Program-made: the position numbers and the translations under genes
The notes under the pieces: model-generated
Database searches by the model: none
Seen by the model: the letters and a program-made list of their open reading frames with translations, nothing else
Told to the model about the DNA's origin: nothing
Shown: positions 8,157-17,317 of the stretch, in pieces
How positions within the stretch are numbered: the first letter of the stretch is position 1
Layout: each line of letters begins with the position of its first letter
NCBI GenBank assembly: GCA_963664665.2
Contig: CAXXMH010000008.1
Span: 248,001 to 312,000 of the forward strand
Direction of reading: 5' to 3'
Origin: Bin55 sp963664665
Lineage (GTDB): Bacteria > Pseudomonadota > Gammaproteobacteria > Pseudomonadales > Azotimanducaceae
Length of the DNA: 64,000 nt

Positions 8157-9356
8157 ATGCGGGCATACACCTATGCTGCGAAATTGTCGAGGCAGACCCA
8201 CGCGAATCTAGAGGACTTCTTAGCGCAACAACGGATACTGTACAACGCTGCGCTGCAAGAACGGATTGATTGCTACCAGAAAACTGGAAGGAAAATCACT
8301 GCCTACGATCAGTACAAATCACTGACGATCATTAGGGCACAGGATGAATGGTTCGCCAAATACCACGTCCAGAGCCAGCGTTCGGCTTTGTTACGACTGG
8401 ATAAGGCGTACAGGCGATTCTTCAAGCGCGGCGGATTCCCACGATTTCGTGGGCGCGGGCGACTGAGGTCATTCGAAGCGTCATGCATCAAACCATCGTT
8501 CAATGATCGGTACGGTTCTATCAAGATCAAAGGTATTGGGCGAATTCGGTGGCGGCATGACGAACGTTGCACAAAGGATCAAGTCACGCTGGTACGGATC
8601 GTTAAATACCCGAACGGTGTCTATGTCCAGTTAATCTGTGAGGTAGCACCAGAAGTCAAAGGTATGGACGCTGCGATTGGTATCGATGTGGGCGTGAAGC
8701 AACGTGCTGTACTTTCAGATGGCACGATAATTGCAAAACACAAGGTTGACAACTCTGAAACCAAGCGGTTGCAGCGCAAAGTTTCACGGGCGAAACGCAG
8801 TTCAAACAGTCGCAAGAAGAAAGTAGTGCAACTACGCAAGGCGCGTCACCGCCAAAAGGTTCGCAATCACAACGAGTTACATTCGATCACCACCGCCATC
8901 ATCCGCAATCACGGAAAATGGGTGGCAGTCGAAGATATACAGATCAAGAATCTGACGGCGAACGGTGGTGCGCACAAGCGCGGTCTCAACCGATCAATTT
9001 TGGAACAAAACTGGGGGCAGTTCACGCAACAACTCGCTTACAAGGCTGAAAGTGCCCGTGGTGTGTTGGTGAAGGTCAACCCCAAAAATACGACGCAACG
9101 ATGCTCCGCATGCGGCGCACTGCCGAAGGTAAAACTGACGCTGGCTGACCGGTGGTACGACTGTACTGCGTGCGGTCATTCAGCAGACCGGGACATCAAT
9201 GCGTCCAAGAACATTCTGCTTGAGGGTTTGCAAGCTCTCAACTCGGGTGGGATATTTCCCGAGGCGTGGGTGGAAGGAAGAGCAATGGCAGCCAATGGGC
9301 AGCCGTCCACGCAGAAAGGTGGTGATCTGTCAACCAATCACCATACTTCCCGATAG
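8157..9356 (+). CDS. tnpB: TnpB RNA-guided nuclease (IS200/IS605-type), solo
   Basis: A 399-residue TnpB. The ATG at 8157 is preferred over the in-frame TTG at 8151. The RuvC-like catalytic residues are all present: Asp in GIDVGVKQRAV, Glu in VAVEDIQIKNL and Asp in ADRDINASKNI. The zinc ribbon is CSACG...CTACG. A basic Lys/Arg-rich helix region precedes the Glu. No TnpA transposase is nearby, so this is either a non-autonomous element or a retained nuclease. The 3' end of the coding region can fold into hairpins that would belong to its guide RNA. Only 11 bp separate its stop from the RND adaptor gene. Confidence 0.9.
   Translation: MRAYTYAAKLSRQTHANLEDFLAQQRILYNAALQERIDCYQKTGRKITAYDQYKSLTIIRAQDEWFAKYHVQSQRSALLRLDKAYRRFFKRGGFPRFRGRGRLRSFEASCIKPSFNDRYGSIKIKGIGRIRWRHDERCTKDQVTLVRIVKYPNGVYVQLICEVAPEVKGMDAAIGIDVGVKQRAVLSDGTIIAKHKVDNSETKRLQRKVSRAKRSSNSRKKKVVQLRKARHRQKVRNHNELHSITTAIIRNHGKWVAVEDIQIKNLTANGGAHKRGLNRSILEQNWGQFTQQLAYKAESARGVLVKVNPKNTTQRCSACGALPKVKLTLADRWYDCTACGHSADRDINASKNILLEGLQALNSGGIFPEAWVEGRAMAANGQPSTQKGGDLSTNHHTSR
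9242..9343 (+). ncRNA. Candidate TnpB guide RNA (omega/reRNA) scaffold region
   Basis: Inside the 3' end of tnpB are two hairpins: CTCGGG/CCCGAG (9242-9263) and TGGTGAT/ATCACCA (9320-9343). In this family the guide RNA overlaps the 3' end of tnpB and extends past the right end of the element into the guide. Position and hairpins fit, but the exact end and guide are not resolved. Confidence 0.35.
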
Positions 9357-9367
9357 TTTGGGCAGTA

Positions 9368-10492
9368 ATGACGCTGAAGCGCGGTATGTTTAACCTCTCT
9401 TCCGACTTAGCATGGCGTGCAACAGCCACTGCAACCGTCTTCGGCTTGGCGTTGATTTGGTTGCTATCCGGCGTCTTAGCTGCCGACGAAACGCAAGTTC
9501 AACCTAGCCTCGCTGAACTAAATGGAGCGGCGGATGAACGAGTCAACGCGCGTAAGCCAATCACCGTTCGCGCGCGTCGTAGTACGGCACAGCCTAAAGC
9601 ACGCGTTCTCATGCTCAACGGTAAAACAGAAGTTAAGTTCGTTGCCTCGTTGCAGTCTGAGACGACCGGACAGGTTGTTGAACGCAACTCAGACGATGGT
9701 GCGACGGTAGTGAAAGGCGATCCTGTTTGTACGGTTGAAGTTAATGATCGAGACGCAAGAGTGGCCGCGGCAAACGACGCCGTGACGTTAGCGCTACTCG
9801 AGCATGAGGGTGCCCTACGGCTGCGCGAGAACGACTATCAACGCGAATCTGAAGTCGTCGCGGCAAAAGCGAAGTTAAGCGCGATGCAACACGCCCTTGT
9901 GCTCGCAGAGGAAGCGCTCGCGAATACGGTAATTCGCGCGCCAATCTCTGGATTTGTCGAGCGAGTCCATGCGACAGTCGGTGATTTCCTGGTACCCGGT
10001 TCACCTTGTGCGACCATTCTTGATCTCGACCCGATCTATGCCGTTGTCCAAGTCCCGGAACAGTTTGTGGATCAAATATCAATCGGTACCGAAGTCAATG
10101 TGTCTCTCGCGACGGGGCGCGTGGTTACCGGCATAGTCTCCTTTATCGGTAAGCAAGCAGCCAGTAGCTCGCGTACATTTCGTGTCGAAGTCGCGGTTCC
10201 GAATAAGCTATACGAAATAAGATCGGGGGTTACCGCAGAGGTGGGATTGTCATTAGCGACACATATGGCACATCAAGTGTCGTCCGCGCTCCTGGTACTC
10301 GGTGATGCAGGATCACTCGGCATCCACACGGTTAATAACTCCATGGTTGAATTCCACGAAGTCGAGATCGTGACCGAGGATGCAGATGGGGTTTGGGTTA
10401 GCGGCTTACGAGACCAAGTCGTCATCATTAGCGTGGGTCAAGATCTTGTTTCACCGGGCCAGCGCGTCGACGTGCAGTGGGCATCTGGTTGA
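9368..10492 (+). CDS. RND efflux periplasmic adaptor (membrane fusion protein)
   Basis: A 374-residue HlyD/AcrA-type adaptor. One N-terminal hydrophobic segment (about residues 21-39) serves as a signal or anchor. Then come a biotinyl-lipoyl-like half (QSETTGQVVERNSDDGATVV), a short helical hairpin (about 135-180), the second lipoyl half (VIRAPISGFVERVHATVGDF) and the beta-barrel and membrane-proximal regions. It would link the inner-membrane pump encoded 49 bp downstream to an outer-membrane channel not encoded here. The tnpB insertion ends 11 bp upstream, so the original promoter has probably been displaced and expression may depend on a promoter in or before tnpB. Confidence 0.88.
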   Translation: MTLKRGMFNLSSDLAWRATATATVFGLALIWLLSGVLAADETQVQPSLAELNGAADERVNARKPITVRARRSTAQPKARVLMLNGKTEVKFVASLQSETTGQVVERNSDDGATVVKGDPVCTVEVNDRDARVAAANDAVTLALLEHEGALRLRENDYQRESEVVAAKAKLSAMQHALVLAEEALANTVIRAPISGFVERVHATVGDFLVPGSPCATILDLDPIYAVVQVPEQFVDQISIGTEVNVSLATGRVVTGIVSFIGKQAASSSRTFRVEVAVPNKLYEIRSGVTAEVGLSLATHMAHQVSSALLVLGDAGSLGIHTVNNSMVEFHEVEIVTEDADGVWVSGLRDQVVIISVGQDLVSPGQRVDVQWASG

Positions 10493-10541
10493 GTAATTAG
10501 CGCCATCGTGAGTCGAATCAAGTCGGTCTGAGCGTACTCAA

Positions 10542-13500
10542 ATGAAAGACAAGCTAATCGAAATCGCCATGGAACGTAAACGTTCCGTGATCATGATTGG
10601 GATCATCGTTTTCGGCGTGGTCGCCCGTCTGTCGATCCCAACCGAGAGCGAACCTCGTGTCGAAATACCGTATTTCGTGATTACTGTCGTCCACGAAGGG
10701 ATATCGCCTGAAGACGCGACGCGGCTACTGATACGTCCGATCGAACTCGAGCTAAAGGCGCTTGACAACGTCAAGGAGATCACAGGGACCGGCGCTGAGC
10801 ATATGGCGTACATATCGGTCGAGTTCGACGCTTCAATGGACATTGATGTCGCGATGGCAGACGTGAGGGAAGCCGTCGATCGCGCCAAGCCTGAACTACC
10901 TGTTACGGCCGAGGAACCCGTCGTCGCAGAGACGGCAAGCACGGATTTTCCGATCGTACAAATCAACCTAGTTAGTGAGAAGTCATCGGAGCGTCTGATA
11001 CTCGAGACCGCAAGGAGTCTTCGTGACCAAATCGAGACGCTTCCGGGTATTCGATCGGTCGTTATTCAGGGGCACCGAGATGAGGTGCTGGAAATCACTG
11101 TTGAACCCGCACGACTGCTAGCGAATGGTGTCACCGTTGAGCAACTGGTCGTCGCACTCACACGCAACAATCAGTTAATCCCTGCCGGCTCGCTAGACGC
11201 AGGTAAAGGGAGCATCGCGCTCAAGATCCCGAGTGTCGTCGAAGAGGCGAACGACCTAATCGATCTACCGTTGTTTACCGACGGTGAAACCGTGGTGACA
11301 TTAGGCGATGTAGCGACTGTGCGACGCACGTTCAAGGATCGAACACACTATGTTCGCGCGAATGGCAAGCAGTCAGTTTCGCTGTTCCCCTACCGTCAAG
11401 TTGGAGCCAACTCCATCGACACGACGAGAGCGGTGCGCGCGGTCATTGAAGAGCTCCGATCGACAATGCCTGACGACGTGGAGCTTTTCATTACACGCGA
11501 TGCTTCCGCCTTTGATATGCAGCAAGTCACAGAGCTCGAGGGCAACATCGTTACTGCTTTATTCCTCGTGTTGGCTGTTGTCCTACCTTCGATTGGCTTG
11601 CGCAGCAGTGTAATCGTAGCTGCCTCAATTCCTGTTTCGTTTCTGTTTGCGCTGATTTTCCTGTGGTTGTTCGGTCACTCATTCAACTTCATGGTCATGT
11701 TCGGAATGTTGATGGCGCTCGGCATGCTGATTGACGGAGCGATCATCGTAACCGAAGATGCTGAACGACGTATGAGCGTCGGCGCGTCCGGCGAACGCGG
11801 GTATGCTGAGGCCGCACGGCGTATGTTCGCACCCGTGACTGCATCGACCGCGACGACCCTAGCAGCTTTTCTTCCATTGCTTTTCTGGCCAGGCGTGCCA
11901 GGCGAGTACATGCGTTATTTGCCACTCACCGTGCTAGCTGTCTTGATTGGCTCGCTCGTCTATACGCTGATCTTCGTACCTAGCTTGGGTGCCACGCTCT
12001 CAAGGCACATAGGCGAACGCGAGGTAACTACACGTGCGGTAAGCCCGTGGGATCGAGACGTTGATCAATTAACCGGTTTCTCTCGTTGGTACGCCAAGCT
12101 CATTTCGTCGGCCGCACGTCATACGTTCTTCACTCTCGTAACCATCGTGCTGGTGGTTTATGGCATCTTCTCGCTCTATAACATCAGAGATCTCGGCGTC
12201 ATATTCTTCAACGAGAACGACCCGGTTTACTCCCAGGCATTCGTGCGTGCACGCGGGAACTTGAATATAGAAGAGGCACATGCACTCGTTCAAGAAGTAG
12301 AAGAGGCAATCGTCGAGACGGATGGCGTTAAAGAAGTAAGCACGTTCATTAGTAGTGGCTTCGAACGGGGCGAAGGTCAACGACAGACTTATCGAGGCGG
12401 TTCCGCTGCAGACGTCATTGGCACGATATGGGTTGAGCTCCACGAAGCCAACCAACGCACGCGAAATGGAATCGAAATCGGCGAAGAAATCCGCGCGAAG
12501 GCAGCACAAATCGGCGGCATCGTCGTGGATTTGAAACCCTTTGAAGGTCAGCTTCTCGCCGGTAAGCCAATATTCATTCAGTTTTCTGCACGAGATCGGG
12601 AAAAACTCGCGCCTATCGTCGAGGCTGTGCGAGCTCATCTCATAGACGAGGTAGCCGGCTTACGAAATCTTGAAGATACGCTACCGCTGCCTGGATTCGA
12701 GTGGCAGCTCGACGTGGACCGAGCAAAAGCTGCCCTATTTGGAGTCGACGTGACCACGGTCGGACTCGCAGCGCAACTAATTACCGACGGCGCAAAACTA
12801 GGCGAATACCGTCCAAACGATGCTGACGAAGCACTTGACATCCGTCTCCGATTTTCAGCGTCAAGTCGCAGCATTGACCAACTCGACGAATTGCAGATCG
12901 CGACCAACAACGGTCTAGTACCGATCTCAAATTTCGTGACGAGGAAGGCAGTCAAACGCCAGGATGCTATCCAACGACGTGACCAACGTGACATTCACGT
13001 TATTCAAGCAGATGTGATACCAGGTGTGCTAGCAGATGCGAAAATCAGTGAAATCCAGGATTGGCTGGATGAGCAGTCATTTGACCGCTCAGTTGACATT
13101 CGTTTCCGCGGGACGGCAGAGGATCAAGCCGAATCGATCGCCTTCGTGACGAAGGCGTTCTCGTTCGCGTTGCTTTTGATGTTTGTGCTGCTCGTTACGC
13201 AGTACAACAGCATCTATCAGTCGTTCATCACGATATTTGCCATTGTGCTATCTACGGCAGGCGTGTTTCTTGGATTGGTAATCACGAACTCACCGTTTAG
13301 CGCGATCTTAAGTGGCGTCGGGATCATCGCGCTAGCCGGCATTGTCGTAAACAACAGCATTGTGCTGATAGATACGTTCAATCAAGGTCGCAAAGAACAC
13401 CCGGAGTTCGATCTCGTACGGTTAGTGACTTTAACTGGATTGCAGCGACTGCGACCCGTGGTGTTAACCACCGTTACAACCATGATCGGTTTACTCCCGC

Positions 13501-13754
13501 TTGCGAGCCACCAATCCATTGACTTCATTAATCGAACTTGGACTACAGGCGGTAACTTGTCAAGCTATTGGGTGCCGCTTGCTCAGGCTATCGCATTCGG
13601 CCTGTCCTTTGCAACGATCCTCACCCTCGTGGTTACTCCTGCGCTACTCATACTGCCAGTGGCGGCGGTTGAAACCAGCACGAAGTGGCTCGCACGTCTT
13701 CGTCGTGTTCTACCTACCGGCGGTACGTCTCGCTCGGACGTATTTCCAGATTAA
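10542..13754 (+). CDS. RND efflux transporter permease
   Basis: A 1070-residue inner-membrane proton-driven exporter of the AcrB/MexB superfamily. The order is TM1 (about 15-30), a large periplasmic loop, TM2-6 (about 335-475), TM7, a second periplasmic loop and TM8-12 (about 870-1040). The TM4 relay region reads GMLIDGAIIVTEDAERR, so one of the two usual adjacent aspartates is Gly. This suggests a subgroup other than classical AcrB. It forms an operon with the adaptor gene. Substrate is unknown and no regulator or TolC-like gene is adjacent. Confidence 0.9.
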   Translation: MKDKLIEIAMERKRSVIMIGIIVFGVVARLSIPTESEPRVEIPYFVITVVHEGISPEDATRLLIRPIELELKALDNVKEITGTGAEHMAYISVEFDASMDIDVAMADVREAVDRAKPELPVTAEEPVVAETASTDFPIVQINLVSEKSSERLILETARSLRDQIETLPGIRSVVIQGHRDEVLEITVEPARLLANGVTVEQLVVALTRNNQLIPAGSLDAGKGSIALKIPSVVEEANDLIDLPLFTDGETVVTLGDVATVRRTFKDRTHYVRANGKQSVSLFPYRQVGANSIDTTRAVRAVIEELRSTMPDDVELFITRDASAFDMQQVTELEGNIVTALFLVLAVVLPSIGLRSSVIVAASIPVSFLFALIFLWLFGHSFNFMVMFGMLMALGMLIDGAIIVTEDAERRMSVGASGERGYAEAARRMFAPVTASTATTLAAFLPLLFWPGVPGEYMRYLPLTVLAVLIGSLVYTLIFVPSLGATLSRHIGEREVTTRAVSPWDRDVDQLTGFSRWYAKLISSAARHTFFTLVTIVLVVYGIFSLYNIRDLGVIFFNENDPVYSQAFVRARGNLNIEEAHALVQEVEEAIVETDGVKEVSTFISSGFERGEGQRQTYRGGSAADVIGTIWVELHEANQRTRNGIEIGEEIRAKAAQIGGIVVDLKPFEGQLLAGKPIFIQFSARDREKLAPIVEAVRAHLIDEVAGLRNLEDTLPLPGFEWQLDVDRAKAALFGVDVTTVGLAAQLITDGAKLGEYRPNDADEALDIRLRFSASSRSIDQLDELQIATNNGLVPISNFVTRKAVKRQDAIQRRDQRDIHVIQADVIPGVLADAKISEIQDWLDEQSFDRSVDIRFRGTAEDQAESIAFVTKAFSFALLLMFVLLVTQYNSIYQSFITIFAIVLSTAGVFLGLVITNSPFSAILSGVGIIALAGIVVNNSIVLIDTFNQGRKEHPEFDLVRLVTLTGLQRLRPVVLTTVTTMIGLLPLASHQSIDFINRTWTTGGNLSSYWVPLAQAIAFGLSFATILTLVVTPALLILPVAAVETSTKWLARLRRVLPTGGTSRSDVFPD

Positions 13755-13827
13755 CCCAACCCGAAGACGTGACTACTATCGTTCGTTATCGAATGGATGC
13801 CGATACTCATCCGAATGTGAATGTTGT

Positions 13828-15888
13828 TTAAGCAGCTTCCGCTAGTGGATTGCGTAGAGCTTTCACCCTGAACTTGAAGCTCTTGGCGGGACTGAACTTC
13901 GGGAGCGGACTCAATTTAAGCTCGTAGTCCTGCGGCACCATTTCAAGTTCACAGTGGTGCGCAACTAACAAGAGATTTACGACCAAATGCAACTCAGTAA
14001 ACCGAGAACCCAGACACGTATGCGTCCCTAAGCCGAACGGATAAAACGCACCCCTCTTTCGGTGTTCTTCACGACCAGGTGCAAAGCGATCCGGATCGAA
14101 TTTCTTGGCGTCCTTAAAGTGTTCATCCATAAACTGTGTCGCAGTGAACGCGACGAGTACTGTACTTCTTGTAGGCACGAGATAGTCGTCTACTTCGAAC
14201 TCATTCATCGCCGTTCGGTTATGCACTGGAATAACAGGATGCATGCGCATCGTCTCCATGATGAACCGATGCGTGAAATCAATCGCTTCCAACGTGACTT
14301 CTTCCTTCGAGGGATCCCCATTCTCAAACAACGCATCTGCTTCGGCGACGATCCGCGCGTAGAAATCTTTATTTTTCATCATTTCGTACAACGCGAAACT
14401 CATCTGGCTGCCGAGATAGTGACCTGCGATTAGAGGCGCGATGAATGCAAATTCGAGATCAGTCTCAGGTAGGAATTGAGGATCTGACTTATGAAGTGTC
14501 AACAGATCATCGACCAAGTCACGCGGCTTATCTGCCCTTTCCTCAGTAGTGTGGCTCTCGTGAATGTGTCGATACACCTCCAATACATCGTTTAGGTGTT
14601 TCTTCATGCGCGGTGTCTTCAGCATAAATTTCGGCATCACATTCATGACATAGATCTTCAATGCGCGAAATTCGTATATCAAGAGACCATCGAGTACGCT
14701 AATCGGAGGATCGATGCTTGTAGTGAGTTGTGCAATCTGGCGCCCCGTAATGCGCTGACATTCCATTTCGCCTGGTAATACCTTCTCATCGATCCAAGTA
14801 GTGATACGTTCCCGACCGATTCGAAATAGATCATCTAAACGGTTCTCGACCGTCGTACGCGCATTACTAGCTCGCATGATCTTCCGCATTCGGAAGTGGT
14901 CGGCTCCATCCATACTCGCGATTGAGCGCGCTGTACCCCATGCGGTCTGGAAATCCTCAAGGTAATCGCGTGTTCGCAGATACAGGCGTCCTCGTCGCGC
15001 AACCCACTGATTCATCTCTGCACCGGCAAGCACAATCGTGCCGCGGCCGAGTATCGAGAGATTGAAGACTGGGCCATACTCCTCGCACAGTTCCGCAAGG
15101 AATCGGCAAAGATCTTTCTTCCTAAGGGACTTCGACTTTAGGTAGGAACTTAACTTCACCTTCGGAACAGGTAAGCGTTTTGGACCAGTCGATTTTGACG
15201 CGTCCAGATCCGAATCACCAACAGCAGATCGAATCGCTTGTCCAAACAAATCCATGCTCGCTAACAGCTGGATTCGTTCCTGAGCGAACTCAAACTCGTC
15301 AGCGTCGAGCATCGATCGGAATCCGTCGCATACGAGCAACAGACCAATAAGTGTCACGTCATGAGGATCAGGAATCTCCTCATCAAATAGTGAACGCCTG
15401 ATTCTCGCTCTAACTTCCTCTTGCTGTTCAAGACCTGGACCAATATATTGTCCGGTCCGTAAGACCTTATCGCTGAGCTGCCAATACCCACCCGCATCGT
15501 GAACAAGGATGTTCATATTGACGAGTCGCAGCAGGACGTATTCGATAAACACGTCAGCGTTTGGCGCAAAGTACTCGACCCAATACCGCGTAGTTCGCGG
15601 GGTGTCATCGTACGCCATGATTTGCAGTGCCGGATCCAATATGTCGTCACCGATGGGGGTAGGATCGATGACGTGCAAATGGTCAAGATCAGCGTCGATA
15701 CGGTTTCGAAACGACAAATCGAGAATAACTGCGCCAGCGAAACCACACCACATGCGCCAGTCGGATGTCGGCGCGGCAACGAAACCGAGGTCGTCCTTCA
15801 ACATCAGCAAGACTAATTCTTCGGCGATCGTCAGTCGATGAACCTCTGACGATTCTCTACGCTTTGATTCGAGTATTTCCTCTGCCAT
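13828..15888 (-). CDS. GPP34 domain-cytochrome P450 fusion
   Basis: A 686-residue fusion. Residues about 18-225 match the GPP34 family (Golgi phosphoprotein 3-like, lipid-binding in eukaryotes): LTIAEELVLLMLKDD, GFAGAVILDLSFRNRI, VIDPTPIGDDILDPAL. Residues about 235-680 are a P450: I-helix AGHYLGSQ, ETMR (ExxR, about 545-548), DPDRFAP and the haem loop FGLGTHTCLG with the ligand Cys near 625. The I-helix lacks the usual acid-Thr pair and recalls the AGHHTS motif of CYP51 sterol demethylases. The ATG at 15888 is chosen over a GTG one codon upstream, because it overlaps the Rieske stop as TGATG. A membrane or lipid tether through GPP34 is inference. Confidence 0.88.
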   Translation of the reverse strand: MAEEILESKRRESSEVHRLTIAEELVLLMLKDDLGFVAAPTSDWRMWCGFAGAVILDLSFRNRIDADLDHLHVIDPTPIGDDILDPALQIMAYDDTPRTTRYWVEYFAPNADVFIEYVLLRLVNMNILVHDAGGYWQLSDKVLRTGQYIGPGLEQQEEVRARIRRSLFDEEIPDPHDVTLIGLLLVCDGFRSMLDADEFEFAQERIQLLASMDLFGQAIRSAVGDSDLDASKSTGPKRLPVPKVKLSSYLKSKSLRKKDLCRFLAELCEEYGPVFNLSILGRGTIVLAGAEMNQWVARRGRLYLRTRDYLEDFQTAWGTARSIASMDGADHFRMRKIMRASNARTTVENRLDDLFRIGRERITTWIDEKVLPGEMECQRITGRQIAQLTTSIDPPISVLDGLLIYEFRALKIYVMNVMPKFMLKTPRMKKHLNDVLEVYRHIHESHTTEERADKPRDLVDDLLTLHKSDPQFLPETDLEFAFIAPLIAGHYLGSQMSFALYEMMKNKDFYARIVAEADALFENGDPSKEEVTLEAIDFTHRFIMETMRMHPVIPVHNRTAMNEFEVDDYLVPTRSTVLVAFTATQFMDEHFKDAKKFDPDRFAPGREEHRKRGAFYPFGLGTHTCLGSRFTELHLVVNLLLVAHHCELEMVPQDYELKLSPLPKFSPAKSFKFRVKALRNPLAEAA

Positions 15889-16907
15889 CACTTAACCTGT
15901 GAATAAAACTGCTCGCTATATCGACGGAACATGGATATGTCCCGATCCAATGCCGAAAACGCTGGTCGGGCGCGATAGTTTTGCTTATCCCATATCACCG
16001 CATCCTTAGCAACCTCTAATTTAAGGTCGTTCACGAGAAGCTGCGACGCCACTTTCGATGCCAGTGGACGGAGAACACTCTTGAGCCACCACCATTTGGG
16101 TAGATCCCGAATATCTACGACTAACCATATATCAAGCACCTCACCGTCGACGGGAGTTGATAAAACCCACTGACGAACTGAAACGCCGTTTTCTGTAGAA
16201 ACAGCAACTGTCGACACACCCAGTCCCCAGACAACGATCGAAATCTCGACAGACAGCTCGAATTTACGCAAGCCACGCGTCAACATATTGCGGGTAAATG
16301 AATACGAGGAGAATAAAAAAGGACCAGAAACTTCAGTTTCGCGGAGTTGCTTTATTCCCGAGTACCCATGGATCTCCTCTAAATGATTGACGTCGACTGA
16401 GTTTTCGCTCGTTGTCTGAGGGTGGGCTCTACATCGCATTCGTCTTATGCCGCGCGCCGAGTGATCACTCGGAAATACCGGCGTTTGCCAGCGCGGATTG
16501 TCTGCGTTTTGCCCAGAATAGGCAAATATCAATCCGCACGTCTCTGTAACGGCGAACCGAGTTAGTTCCGCTGAGCGGGGTGGTTTGACATCACGCGCCC
16601 ACACGCATTTGCCGTTAATGTCATACTCAAAACCGTGGAATGGACAGACTAAGTTACCGTTTCTAAGTCTACCGCCAGCCCCAGGTCCCAAGGAGGAGCC
16701 CAAATGCGGACAAGTACTGTCCGCAACACAGACGTCGCCATGCTGATTGCGCCAATACACGATTGATCTTCCCAACCACACGCGTTCTTTCAACTCGCCG
16801 ATGCCGAGTTCACGACTCTCTGCTACCACGTACCACCCTTCGGGGAACGGGTATAGCTCGTTTCGTGCAATCGGTTCGTTTTGAACCGTTTCGATTCTGC
16901 CTTCCAT
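15888..16907 (-). CDS. Rieske non-haem iron oxygenase
   Basis: A 339-residue oxygenase alpha subunit. The Rieske [2Fe-2S] ligands are CPHLG (from residue 66) and CPFHG (from 88). The mononuclear iron motif is D-x2-H-x4-H at D172, H175 and H180, within ENSVDVNHLEEIHG. This layout resembles single-component steroid oxygenases such as KshA and the DAF-36/Neverland cholesterol 7-desaturases rather than ring-hydroxylating dioxygenases. A C-terminal hydrophobic stretch (VSTVAVS... and WWWLKSVLRP) could contact membrane. Its stop overlaps the P450 start, so the two proteins are likely made together and act on the same lipophilic substrate. A reductase is not encoded nearby. Confidence 0.88.
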   Translation of the reverse strand: MEGRIETVQNEPIARNELYPFPEGWYVVAESRELGIGELKERVWLGRSIVYWRNQHGDVCVADSTCPHLGSSLGPGAGGRLRNGNLVCPFHGFEYDINGKCVWARDVKPPRSAELTRFAVTETCGLIFAYSGQNADNPRWQTPVFPSDHSARGIRRMRCRAHPQTTSENSVDVNHLEEIHGYSGIKQLRETEVSGPFLFSSYSFTRNMLTRGLRKFELSVEISIVVWGLGVSTVAVSTENGVSVRQWVLSTPVDGEVLDIWLVVDIRDLPKWWWLKSVLRPLASKVASQLLVNDLKLEVAKDAVIWDKQNYRARPAFSALDRDISMFRRYSEQFYSQVK

Positions 16908-17317
16908 GGCCTATGTGACTTCAGTCAATCAAAATCACCATAGATCGCGCACCTCTGTTGCCGCAAAAAGACGAAGTGCCAATGATCGGCCCTTCGCTTG
17001 CGCTTCAATTCGTTAGACTCGAATCTAACTCGGTAATCTTGGCTCTTTTTATAGGACTTACACGCTCGTCCAAAAGACAAGCTGCTTTACCGACTCTTTC
17101 GCGACACCTGGGTGAACGCTCTTACAGAGCCGCATACCCCAGTCCCGGGGTCGTTTCGATGCTTGGTATTTCTTCCTATTGCTAAATAGTACAGTCTTTC
17201 TTGAGAGTCCATCGAAACAAATAGCGCACGTGAAAGCTTGTTTCGAGAATATCTGCGAATTTTCTAACCTATTCAGACGACCTTTATTGGACAATCACTC
17301 TCGATTGGTTCTCTCGT
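16908..17317. other. Intergenic region between the Rieske gene and birA
   Basis: About 410 bp with no supported gene. Short open frames on both strands (such as 16958-17185 plus) show no recognisable domain. The promoter of the Rieske-P450 operon should lie near 16908-17000. Confidence 0.5.
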
